From Falsiruegeria mediterranea M17 (GTDB taxonomy: Bacteria; Pseudomonadota; Alphaproteobacteria; Rhodobacterales; Rhodobacteraceae), in NCBI RefSeq assembly GCF_900302455.1, contig NZ_ONZG01000001.1, positions 310,001 to 374,000 on the forward strand: a DNA stretch of 64,000 nt, given 5' to 3'. This document shows, piece by piece, positions 55,942 through 64,000 of the stretch (position 1 is the first letter of the stretch; each line of letters opens with the position of its first letter). The notes beneath the pieces were generated by a model. That model ran no database searches. It worked only from the letters and a program-made list of their open reading frames with translations, and was not told the DNA's origin. The position numbers and the translations under genes are program-made.

Positions 55942-56474
55942 GTATCGAGCAGTTCGTATTCCGCCAACACGTGATAGACTGGCCCTTCAGGGCGCAAGAT
56001 TGACTCGTAGAGGCCAAAACGGGTCACGAGGCCAGCCTTGTGTGAAAACCCGGCCTCATCGCTCAGGAATGGCCCGACCGCGCTTGCGTCATGGGGCTTC
56101 AATCGGGCCAACGTCACATGCGGGTGAAACTTTCGCCGTTGCAACACGATGCCGACACGCCGCGTGGCCTTTGCAATGGCCCGGTGCAGGGCTGTCAGCG
56201 CGTCCGAAGGTTCAACCTCGGCTTGAACGATCCGTGGGGTTTGGCCGCCAAAGCACCCGACGCCCCGTAGGTACAGTTCAAAGGCCGGGGAGTTGAGCAG
56301 AGACAGTTCTTCGTGCAGCACCTCCAACGTCTCCTCGGGCTGGTCATCCAGAAAGCTTAGCGTCACGTGCAAATTGTCGGGGTCGACAAGGCGACCGGCC
56401 CGCAGATTGCGCTGCAGGCCGGTCAGAACCGATCTTGTCTGAGGGGAGAGAGCGATGGCAAGAAAGCTGCGCAT
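55938..56474 (-). CDS. thpR: RNA 2',3'-cyclic phosphodiesterase
   Basis: A 178-residue 2H phosphoesterase with both HxTL signatures, HVTLSFL near residue 36 and HVTLARL near residue 118. ThpR-type enzymes open 2',3'-cyclic phosphates of RNA, and in E. coli form 2'-5' linkages. It lies 43 bp after the racemase-family gene on the same strand and may be co-transcribed without a functional link. Confidence 0.9.
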   Translation of the reverse strand: MRSFLAIALSPQTRSVLTGLQRNLRAGRLVDPDNLHVTLSFLDDQPEETLEVLHEELSLLNSPAFELYLRGVGCFGGQTPRIVQAEVEPSDALTALHRAIAKATRRVGIVLQRRKFHPHVTLARLKPHDASAVGPFLSDEAGFSHKAGLVTRFGLYESILRPEGPVYHVLAEYELLDT

Positions 56475-56517
56475 ATCGGCAGCCTAGCCCTGCCTACAAG
56501 ATCGGTCCAATGGTGTT

Positions 56518-57255
56518 TTACAGGTGGTCAAAGAGCCGCCCCGGCAACCGGTCATGGCGCGGCAGGTTCATCGCCCGCATCAGACAGAACATCATCGCCT
56601 GGTTGGACGTGACCACCGGCTTGTCCAACGCCGCCTCGATGCGTTCAATCGCCTCGACCGAGCGCATGTCGGTGCAGCTGAGCACAATGGCCTGCGCTTC
56701 AGGATGATCGGCCTGACAGGCCAGATCAAACACCTCATCCGGGGCCAGCTCTCCCTGACCGTAGTTACCCAGCTCGCGACCCACATCTGCGCATTTGACC
56801 GTCTGGATGCCATTCTCGGCCATAAAGGCCATGGCTTGTTCGTTGATCTCACCCAGATACGGCGACGAGAACCCAACCTTGGTCGCACCAATCGCCTTGA
56901 TCCCGGCAATCAGCGACCCGGCGGCAGTCAGGGATTTTGCACCAGAGCCCCTCTTGATCTGCTCTGCCAGATCGGCGTCAAAGGACGGCCCGTGAGTCAG
57001 CGTGGCAGATGTACAACCATAGAGCACAACATCTGGCCGAACACCCGAGATCATTCGTAGGTCGTGACTGATATCGGATGCCCCCAACCCTGCCATCTGG
57101 TCCGAGCCCGGGATTTCATCGACGTCATAGCCACCCATGCGCTGGAAATGAACCGTCGTGTTAGGCGGCCGCATCAATTCCATATCAGGCTCTAAATTAG
57201 TGTTTGTGAAAGGAACAAGCACCCCAATCTTTGCCGCAGTGCGTGTTTCGGTCAT
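56518..57255 (-). CDS. Asp/Glu racemase superfamily enzyme (maleate isomerase/arylmalonate decarboxylase-like)
   Basis: A 245-residue enzyme. Both catalytic cysteines of the maleate isomerase/hydantoin racemase group are present, in VVLYGCTSATLTHG (about residue 80) and VLSCTDMRS (about 196). Relatives isomerise maleate to fumarate, racemise hydantoins or decarboxylate malonates. Its ATG overlaps the aminotransferase stop by 4 bp. Next to hydantoinase genes, a hydantoin-racemase or maleate role are both possible. Confidence 0.87.
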   Translation of the reverse strand: MTETRTAAKIGVLVPFTNTNLEPDMELMRPPNTTVHFQRMGGYDVDEIPGSDQMAGLGASDISHDLRMISGVRPDVVLYGCTSATLTHGPSFDADLAEQIKRGSGAKSLTAAGSLIAGIKAIGATKVGFSSPYLGEINEQAMAFMAENGIQTVKCADVGRELGNYGQGELAPDEVFDLACQADHPEAQAIVLSCTDMRSVEAIERIEAALDKPVVTSNQAMMFCLMRAMNLPRHDRLPGRLFDHL

Positions 57256-58319
57256 GTCAACACTCCTTTCAGAACCTCTCGGGCCCGGTCCATGACCTGC
57301 GCCTCGCAAATGGTGGCGCGCAGGCAACCGGACAAGCCATAGCCGCCCATACCACGCATCAACAGGTTTTGGTCACGCAACGCCTGATCCGCCGCCTGGG
57401 CCTGTTCAGTCGAGGCAAAGCGCAATAGCACAAAGTTGGTGTGGCTGTGTGGCACATGCAGCCCCATCGCTCGGCAATCACTTGCAAACTGGTCTCGGAT
57501 TACAGCCGTTTTGGCCACCACATCCCGCATATGATCCTGATCGCGCATCGCGGCAGCGGCCGCTGCCTGCGAAGCGATTGAGATGTTGTTGGGGTTCAGC
57601 AATTTGCGCACCTCGTTCGCAATCGCAGGCGGGAAATACCCCCAACCGACACGGGCTCCCGCAAGACCATAGGCCTTGGACAGCGTCCGCATCACCACCG
57701 TATCGCCGCGATCCACAAGCGCAAAAATCTGTGCAGGATCATTCGCGGCATCCGAAAACTCGGCGTAGGCCTGATCCACCACCAGCATGATGTGGGCAGG
57801 TAGCGCCTCGCGCAGGCTTATGATCTCGGCATTACTGATCAACGTGCCCGTTGGGTTGCCAGGATTGCAGACAAAAACAATGCGAGTCTCCGGTGTCAGA
57901 GCAGCCAGGATGTCACCTACAGATACGGTCAGATCAACCTCGCGCGCCTTGACATAATCTGCCTGCACTTGCGCCGCAGCAGAAGAGACAAAGGCATAAC
58001 CATAATCCGTCCCCAACACCCGATCCCCTACCCCTGCATAGGCGCGGATCAGACACCCGATCAGCTCCATCGAACCGGCACCGCATAGGATCATATCAGG
58101 CTCTAACTCGTAAATTTTGGAAATTGCAGCCCGCAAATCAGGCCATTCCGGGTCAGGGTACAACGGCAGCTCAGCCATCGCAGCCTGACCCGCAGCAATC
58201 GCTGCGGGACTGGCTGGGAAAGCGCTTTCGTTCTGCGCCAGAGAGATCGTCTCGGCCCCTCCCAGATCAGCCAGAGCATAGGCCCCCATGGCCGCGACAT
58301 GCGGAACAGGTTTGATCAT
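57252..58319 (-). CDS. Histidinol-phosphate aminotransferase-like PLP enzyme
   Basis: A 355-residue class I/II aminotransferase. It has the PLP-binding Lys in RTLSKAYGLAGARVGWG, the Asp and Tyr of VVDQAYAEF, and NPGNPTGT. Similar to HisC but probably not the biosynthetic enzyme, since no his genes are adjacent and it lies coupled between hydantoinase B and the racemase-family gene (4-bp overlaps both sides). Its substrate is likely an amino acid released from the hydantoin pathway. Confidence 0.85.
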   Translation of the reverse strand: MIKPVPHVAAMGAYALADLGGAETISLAQNESAFPASPAAIAAGQAAMAELPLYPDPEWPDLRAAISKIYELEPDMILCGAGSMELIGCLIRAYAGVGDRVLGTDYGYAFVSSAAAQVQADYVKAREVDLTVSVGDILAALTPETRIVFVCNPGNPTGTLISNAEIISLREALPAHIMLVVDQAYAEFSDAANDPAQIFALVDRGDTVVMRTLSKAYGLAGARVGWGYFPPAIANEVRKLLNPNNISIASQAAAAAAMRDQDHMRDVVAKTAVIRDQFASDCRAMGLHVPHSHTNFVLLRFASTEQAQAADQALRDQNLLMRGMGGYGLSGCLRATICEAQVMDRAREVLKGVLT

Positions 58320-59965
58320 GATGTACCTCCATATGCATTGGCCCCATCGACACTGACCAACCCGCGTCTGAGATCTAACGCCAGAGCATCAGGGTCCCGC
58401 TCGGACACGTCCCCGAACCCGCCGCCGCCGGGCGTTTCAAAGATCAGGTAGTCATCGCCTTCGACCCGCAACTCTCCCTTGCCCGGCAGATCGCCATCCC
58501 TGTCCCGGAACCGAATACGCCCAGGCGCACCGGGCTGTCCGCCCATCCGCCCCAAGGCGGGGAACTTGAGCCGTTCAACCGACAGGAACACAATGAACGG
58601 TGCGCCGTTGGACGACGTCATTTCGATCCGCTGTCCCAGGCCACCACGATACTTGCCAGCCCCACCCGAGTCCGGCCGCAGCTCTCGTCGCCACATAACG
58701 ACGGGAGCAACCGCTTCGGTGATTTCTACCTGAGAACCAAAGACGCCCGATGGATAGGCCGTCGCCGACAGCCCATCCGTGTGTGGTCGCGCGCCGGTGC
58801 CCCCATTGTGGACCGGCTCGATAGCGAACTGACGCCCACCCCTTGCTGCCACTTCGGGCGCATGGCGCATGGGCAGGTCGAACATGCACGACGCGCCCTC
58901 GGCGGGCACTTGGTCCGGCAACGCCTGATGCAGGCAGCCCAAAACCAGATCTGGCGTCACCTGGCCCAACGTGTGGCGCATCGCGACTGGAACGGGGCGC
59001 TGCGCGTTCAGAATGCAGCCCTTGGGTCCATCCACCGTAAAGGGTTCCAGCGAGCCCGCGTTGTTCGGGATATCCGGCCCGACGATGCAGCGCAGGGCAA
59101 AAACAGTATAAGCCGTGGCATAGTTCAGCGGCACATTGATGCCCTTTCTGGAACAACCTGAGGTGCCAGTGAAATCTACGTGAAGCCCTGATTTAGAGAC
59201 TGTCAGTGTGGCGTGCAGCTCCAGCTCATTCTCATACCCATCCATCCGAAGGACGTTCTTGTAGACGCCTTCGGGCACTTTGGCGATCGCCTCGAGCGTG
59301 CCGCGGCGTGAGGTGTCGATAATGTAGCTGCCAAGCTCTTCCAGATTGTCGATCCCGAACTCTTCCATCATCGCAACCAGCCGGTTCACCCCCGCCTCGC
59401 AACAAGCGACCAGCGCATAGATGTCGCCCTCATTGGCGATGGGTTCGCGGGAGTTGGCGCGGACAATGTCCATCAACAGGGCATTCAACTCACCCTGATC
59501 AACCAGCTTGCAGGGCGGGATCAGCAGCCCTTCGTCATAGATATCCGACCCTTCGGGGCCCATGCCAAGGCCACCCAAGTCGACCAGATGCGAGGTGCAG
59601 GAGGTGAAGCCCACAACCCTGCCATCCTTGAACGCGGGCATCATCAACAGAAAGTCGTTCAGATGCCCGGACGCCAACCAAGGATCGTTGGTCATGTAGA
59701 TGTCGCCAGGCTTCATGTCCTGAACCGGGAAGCGTTCGCGTAGATGCAGCACGGCCTCGGCCATGGTATTGATGTGACCTGGTGTGCCGGTCACGGCCTG
59801 CGCCAGCATCCGGCCCTGCACATCGAAAACCCCGGCGGAGATGTCGCCGCATTCGCGCACAATTGGGCTGAACGCCGCGCGGATCAGGGTTTGACCCTGC
59901 TCCTCGACCACGGCCAGCAGCCGGTTCCACATCACTTGCAAACGGGCAGCAGAGGTCTGGGTCAT
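58316..59965 (-). CDS. Hydantoinase B/oxoprolinase family protein
   Basis: A 549-residue large subunit-type protein: WNRLLAVVEEQGQTLIRAAFSPIVRECGDISAGVFD, GDIYMTNDPWLASGHLND and PGGGGFGD near the end are signatures of the HyuB family. With HyuA it hydrolyses N-substituted hydantoins, 5-oxoproline or related compounds with ATP, or forms acetone/acetophenone carboxylase-type complexes. It overlaps hyuA by 4 bp and the aminotransferase gene by 4 bp. Confidence 0.92.
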   Translation of the reverse strand: MTQTSAARLQVMWNRLLAVVEEQGQTLIRAAFSPIVRECGDISAGVFDVQGRMLAQAVTGTPGHINTMAEAVLHLRERFPVQDMKPGDIYMTNDPWLASGHLNDFLLMMPAFKDGRVVGFTSCTSHLVDLGGLGMGPEGSDIYDEGLLIPPCKLVDQGELNALLMDIVRANSREPIANEGDIYALVACCEAGVNRLVAMMEEFGIDNLEELGSYIIDTSRRGTLEAIAKVPEGVYKNVLRMDGYENELELHATLTVSKSGLHVDFTGTSGCSRKGINVPLNYATAYTVFALRCIVGPDIPNNAGSLEPFTVDGPKGCILNAQRPVPVAMRHTLGQVTPDLVLGCLHQALPDQVPAEGASCMFDLPMRHAPEVAARGGRQFAIEPVHNGGTGARPHTDGLSATAYPSGVFGSQVEITEAVAPVVMWRRELRPDSGGAGKYRGGLGQRIEMTSSNGAPFIVFLSVERLKFPALGRMGGQPGAPGRIRFRDRDGDLPGKGELRVEGDDYLIFETPGGGGFGDVSERDPDALALDLRRGLVSVDGANAYGGTS

Positions 59966-62103
59966 GCCGCACCTCCTTTCTGGTCAGCTTCAGTTCCCCC
60001 TACCGCTTCGCTACTTGAGGGGTTTTTGTTCAGGACAAGATTGCCGATGGCATCCACATGAGCCGAAAAATCGGCCGAGACGAGCGTGGTGGTCTGCGGC
60101 TCGGTGATGAGCGCAGGACCAGAAATGCACTGCCCCGGCGACAGGCTGTCGCGCGACACAAAACCGGCCTGCTTCATCGTGCCCTCCACATCGCACAGGA
60201 TCGAACGGGTTTCGCCCGGTTTCACGATGTTCAAATCCGGCATTTGGGGTGTCGGTGGAACTGCATCGTCCGGCGTGGCCACCTGCACCGCCCAATTTAG
60301 GATTTCGATCTGCATCCCCGGCACCGGGCGCGAGAACTGTTTGCGGTATTCCTCCTCAAATGCCCTTATTAGAGGTTGAATATCGTCCATCTCAAGCGCA
60401 CGATCCGGTAGGGCGATCTCGATTTCATGGCCTTGTCCGTTGTAGCGCATGAACGCGCTGCGGCGGGTCTCGGTCACGCGATCCCCAGCCCCTTGGGCAA
60501 CCACCGCTTTGGCTTCGGCGATCATCTCATCAAACAGGGCGTTCACCCCATCCAGTTCCAACGTGTCAAGCACCGAATAGCGCGAGCGCACGATCTCAAA
60601 GCTCACCGGCGCAAAGAGGAAGCCGACCGCCGAGCCGACGCCTGGATTGGGCGGGATGACGATGCGGCTGACGCCGGCAGAACGCGCGACACGGGTGGCG
60701 TGAAGCGGGCCATTGCCTCCGAATGCGATCATCGTTCGAGGGCCAAGGTCCTTGCCCGATTCAACCGCATGCATCCGCCCAGCGCTGGCCATGCTTTCAT
60801 CCACGATGCGACTGACCCCATCGGCAGACCCCATGGCGCCGGTGTTCAGTTTGGCTCCAATCAGCCGTGTTAGAGCCGCTTTTGACGCCTCTGGATCGAT
60901 GCTGATGTGCCCCTCGGCAAAGGTATCGGGCACGATATAGCCAAGGGTGATGTCACTGTCGGTCACGGTGGGCTCGGTCCCGCCACGGCCAAACGCAACC
61001 GGACCAGGTTCCGAACCTGCGGACTTTGGCCCCACAGTCAAACGGCCCAACCGATCGACCCCGGCGATGGAGCCACCACCAGCGCCAATCTCGATCATCT
61101 CGATCACCGGAATGCGCACCGGCATACCAGAGCCTTTGATGAAACGCGCCGCGCGGGCGATTTCAAACTGGCGAGAGGTCTGGGGGCGGGCGCTGTCAAT
61201 CAGGCATAGCTTGGCCGTGGTGCCGCCCACATCAAACGACAGCACCTGATCGATCCCGGCCCGTGCGGCAATGCGAGCCGCGAGGATGGCGCCACCGGCA
61301 GGGCCGCTTTCCACCAGTCGGATCGGGAAGCGGGCTGCTGTCTCAACCGTGCACATGCCACCGCCTGCGGTCATCATAAGGATAGGGCAGGTCACGCCTT
61401 CGCCCGCAAACTGCTCCACAAACCGATTGAGATAGCTTTCCATCAGTGGCTGGATGTAAGCGTTGGCGACAGTGGTGCAGAGCCGGTCAAACTCGCGAGC
61501 CTCGGGGCTGACATCCGACGAAATCGACACGGTCAAATTCGGGTATTGCGAGATCAGAACATCACGCAGCCGACGTTCATGCGTGGGGTTGGCATAAGAA
61601 TGCATCAGGCAGATTGCGACAGCCTCGGCTCCGCTGGCATCGATGTCGTCCAACAGCGCGTCAATTGCTGCCTCCTCCATCTCGATCAGCACCGTGCCGT
61701 CGGCTGACATGCGTTCGCGTACGGTCAGGGCCCGTTCGCGGGGCACCAGAAGATCAGGCTTTTCCAGGTTGATGTCATACTGTGAATACCGCCGCTCATA
61801 GGCGATCTCCAGAATATCCCGGAACCCTTCGGTCGTAACGGTTGCAACCGTGGCTCCGCGCCGCTCAATCAGCGCGTTGGTCGCCAGCGTAGTGCCGTGG
61901 ATGAAGCCGGTCACTTGATCCAAAGACCGCCCCGATTGGGCCATCACCCGCGCGGCACCTTCCATCGCGCCGTCTGCAGGGTTTCCGTGGGTGGTAAGGG
62001 TTTTGGTCGAGGCCAGGATCGTATCCTCGCCCTCCACCAGAACCGTGTCGGTAAATGTGCCGCCAATATCAATGGCAAGGCGCAGCATGTCTGTTGCTGT
62101 CAT
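59962..62103 (-). CDS. Hydantoinase A/oxoprolinase family protein
   Basis: A 713-residue ATP-grasping subunit with the ASKHA phosphate-loop DIGGTFTDTVLV at the start, HGTTLATNALIERRGA and the second nucleotide block FDVGGTTAKLCLID. The C-terminal domain with EIALPDRALEMDDI and EYRKQFSRPVPGM completes a full-length member. It and HyuB would form the ATP-dependent N-methylhydantoinase or oxoprolinase-type enzyme. The chosen start MTATDMLRLA follows four residues of a longer in-frame start. Confidence 0.93.
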   Translation of the reverse strand: MTATDMLRLAIDIGGTFTDTVLVEGEDTILASTKTLTTHGNPADGAMEGAARVMAQSGRSLDQVTGFIHGTTLATNALIERRGATVATVTTEGFRDILEIAYERRYSQYDINLEKPDLLVPRERALTVRERMSADGTVLIEMEEAAIDALLDDIDASGAEAVAICLMHSYANPTHERRLRDVLISQYPNLTVSISSDVSPEAREFDRLCTTVANAYIQPLMESYLNRFVEQFAGEGVTCPILMMTAGGGMCTVETAARFPIRLVESGPAGGAILAARIAARAGIDQVLSFDVGGTTAKLCLIDSARPQTSRQFEIARAARFIKGSGMPVRIPVIEMIEIGAGGGSIAGVDRLGRLTVGPKSAGSEPGPVAFGRGGTEPTVTDSDITLGYIVPDTFAEGHISIDPEASKAALTRLIGAKLNTGAMGSADGVSRIVDESMASAGRMHAVESGKDLGPRTMIAFGGNGPLHATRVARSAGVSRIVIPPNPGVGSAVGFLFAPVSFEIVRSRYSVLDTLELDGVNALFDEMIAEAKAVVAQGAGDRVTETRRSAFMRYNGQGHEIEIALPDRALEMDDIQPLIRAFEEEYRKQFSRPVPGMQIEILNWAVQVATPDDAVPPTPQMPDLNIVKPGETRSILCDVEGTMKQAGFVSRDSLSPGQCISGPALITEPQTTTLVSADFSAHVDAIGNLVLNKNPSSSEAVGGTEADQKGGAA

Positions 62104-62281
62104 GAAGTCTTCCAAAAAGCAGGGATTGGTGTCGCAAACGGGATGTAGGCCCCGTCAGTGCGGCACCAGGTTCGCGCCCGTTGCGCGGCGATCCATGCGT
62201 TTTGGAATGATCCCTGTCATGAGGATATCATGGCGTCGTTGTGGTCCAAGTCTTTGCTGAAAACGACATGCGCCGCAGAAA

Positions 62282-63829
62282 TCAGGGCTGTTCCCAAAAG
62301 GACGCGCGCAACTTGCGCTTCAGGATCTTGCCAATGGAACTGCGCGGCAAGTCATCGCGCAGCTCCACCCGTGACAGGCGCTGCGTCTTGCCAAGCCGAG
62401 CGTTGGCCCAGTCCATGATCTCGGCGCCCGTTGCCTGCCCTTCAGGTTTTAGCACCACCAAACCCAAGGGCGTCTCACCCCATGCCTCGGACGGAACCGC
62501 GATCACGGCGACATCCGATACATCGGGATGATCTCGCAGCACCCGTTCCAGATCAGCGGCATAGATGTTGAACCCACCCGACAGGATCATGTCCTTTTTT
62601 CGGTCCATCAGCGTCAGGAAGCCATCCGCATCAAACCGGCCCATGTCGCCGGTCCGGATGAAGTCCTCTCCTTCGGGACTGCGCCATGTGGCCTCTTGCG
62701 TCTTTGCGTCGGCGTTCAGATAGCCTTGCATCATGGCGCCCGCGCGCCCGACGACCTCGCCAAACTCTCCGGGGGGCAATTCGCGACTATCCTCATCGAT
62801 GATCCGCGCATCGCAGCCTTGAACAGGGCGCCCCACGGTGTCGAGCTTTTCGGGAAAGCTGGCGCAATCCAGCACGGTGCTGATTCCACCTTCGGTCATG
62901 CCATAAAGCTCGAACAGCTTTCCGGGCCAGCGGTTCAGGATGTCCCGGATCAAGGGCGCAGGCAGCGGCGCCGAGGTTGAGAGTTTGGTCTGGTAGCTCG
63001 ACAGGTCATGATCATCAAACGACGGCTCGCGCATCAGGCGCATGTATTGCACCGGCACCAGCATAGCATGGGTGATCGCGTGATTTTGCGACAGCTCCAG
63101 AAACCGCAGGGTGTCGAACTTGGCCATGCTCACCACGGTGCCGCCGCGCGCCAGAACGGGCAGCACCGCGACCTGCGTGGTGTTGGAATAGAGCGGCGTC
63201 GACATCAGCAGGCGCGCGTCCTGATCCAACCCAAACACTGGCATCCGCATCAACTGCCGCCCGCGAAACAGGTGATCGTGAATGATCCCCTTGGGCGTTC
63301 CGGTTGTGCCCGAGCTGTAGATCAGATCGAACATGCTGTCCGGTGGGACGGAAACGGGATGCTCCAATGGTTCTCCAACGGCCCAGTCGAACAGATCGCG
63401 ATCCAGCACCGCGCCGGCAAACCCAAGTGCCACCGCCATTCCGCTGTGTCGGTCCGAGGCAAACCGCAGCCGCGCACCGCAATCATCCAGCATTTTGGTC
63501 AACACATCCGATGTGGCGCTGGTGGGCAAGGGCACCATTGCACCACCAGCCAGAATCACGCCTGCATAAAACGTCAGATAGGCCGCGGAATTGTCGGCCA
63601 AGGCCGCAACAGGCGTGCCGGGACCGACACCTTCGGCCTGCAATCTTGCCGCCACACAGCGCGCGTGATGATCAAAGCTGCGCCAGGTCAGGGACACCAC
63701 CTCATCCACAACCGCGATCTGATCCGGGCGCTCCTTCGCATGCCGGAAAAAGGCAGTTCCGAAATCCAGAAACGCGATGTCTTCGGATTGCGGCGCGGTG
63801 ATGCGGGTAGGCGAATGGGGCACGGTCAA
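62282..63829 (-). CDS. Acyl-CoA synthetase/AMP-binding ligase
   Basis: A 515-residue class I adenylate-forming enzyme. It has the P-loop IYSSGTTGTPKGIIHD, YGMTEGG, the D-R-KKDMILSGGFNIYAADLE hinge, and the catalytic Lys in PRSSIGKILKRKL. It activates a carboxylic acid to its CoA thioester; the acid is unknown. It lies 178 bp upstream of hyuA on the same strand and could be the first gene of the operon. Confidence 0.9.
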   Translation of the reverse strand: MTVPHSPTRITAPQSEDIAFLDFGTAFFRHAKERPDQIAVVDEVVSLTWRSFDHHARCVAARLQAEGVGPGTPVAALADNSAAYLTFYAGVILAGGAMVPLPTSATSDVLTKMLDDCGARLRFASDRHSGMAVALGFAGAVLDRDLFDWAVGEPLEHPVSVPPDSMFDLIYSSGTTGTPKGIIHDHLFRGRQLMRMPVFGLDQDARLLMSTPLYSNTTQVAVLPVLARGGTVVSMAKFDTLRFLELSQNHAITHAMLVPVQYMRLMREPSFDDHDLSSYQTKLSTSAPLPAPLIRDILNRWPGKLFELYGMTEGGISTVLDCASFPEKLDTVGRPVQGCDARIIDEDSRELPPGEFGEVVGRAGAMMQGYLNADAKTQEATWRSPEGEDFIRTGDMGRFDADGFLTLMDRKKDMILSGGFNIYAADLERVLRDHPDVSDVAVIAVPSEAWGETPLGLVVLKPEGQATGAEIMDWANARLGKTQRLSRVELRDDLPRSSIGKILKRKLRASFWEQP

Positions 63830-64000
63830 CTCTCGGCTCGGCTACGGAAACTGTCACAACCCTTGCCGAAACGCGCCCCTGCTTCAACTGTTGATACACA
63901 AACAGACCCCGCGACGGTACGTCGGCCAAGTCCCGCCGGTCACCCAATCTGACGCCCGGTCAAAGTGGACATTTCCACCCCTTGCAGGGCTTCATGACGC

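Overview
The window is high-GC, densely packed chromosomal DNA from an alphaproteobacterium. Gene content points to the Roseobacter group of Rhodobacteraceae: a periplasmic cytochrome c next to idi, dimethylglycine-dehydrogenase-like and MttB-like methylamine enzymes, hydantoinase/oxoprolinase genes, an imelysin/DUF1111/DUF1513 iron cluster and an inner-membrane queuosine-precursor transporter. Genus assignment is inference. I saw no rRNA, tRNA, CRISPR array, prophage or complete insertion sequence.

Layout. 1-9.3 kb: the end of a hybrid histidine kinase, yaaA, recQ, a YggT protein, a frameshifted Atg22-like MFS gene, mepA, an esterase-like secreted protein and a queuosine precursor transporter. 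9.35-9.6 kb: a short transcript-like unit with an 18-codon ORF, an extended Shine-Dalgarno sequence and a strong terminator, placed before arfB. 10.4-15.2 kb: an SDR/cupin/P1-peptidase operon, cytochrome c, idi and a flavin hydroxylase. 15.3-19.0 kb (minus strand): VOC protein, glpK, panC and panB. 19.2-27.7 kb: a peptide/opine-type ABC transporter operon with a pentameric ligand-gated ion channel gene inside it, followed by an aldehyde dehydrogenase and a DMT exporter. 27.7-33.9 kb: pncB, a membrane hybrid kinase and pncA (NAD salvage), trhO and a K+ channel. 33.9-39.8 kb (minus strand): an iron block of imelysin, bfd, bfr, di-haem DUF1111 protein, second imelysin and DUF1513 protein. 39.9-49 kb: DUF1214/DUF1254 proteins, an alkyl sulfatase, betB, a VOC protein, a PLP enzyme and an adenylate cyclase-TPR protein between long spacers. 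49.3-63.8 kb: a catabolic block with a dimethylglycine-dehydrogenase-like enzyme, LysR regulator, MmgE/PrpD, MttB-like methyltransferase, ThpR, Asp/Glu-racemase-family enzyme, aminotransferase, hydantoinase B and A, and an acyl-CoA synthetase.

The most unusual signals are as follows. (1) A dispersed, structured 200-254 bp repeat occurs in four copies, all directly behind the stop codons of plus-strand genes (or supplying the stop), with compensatory base changes in several predicted stems. (2) A GLIC-like pentameric ligand-gated channel lies between the solute-binding protein and permease genes of an ABC operon. (3) The mini-ORF upstream of arfB has 15 bases that match the complement of the 16S rRNA 3' end and a downstream anti-SD segment. 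(4) A perfect 23-bp-arm inverted repeat separates two ABC permease genes. (5) Two tandem CTGA-N9-TCAG palindromes lie in front of the iron-cluster imelysin.
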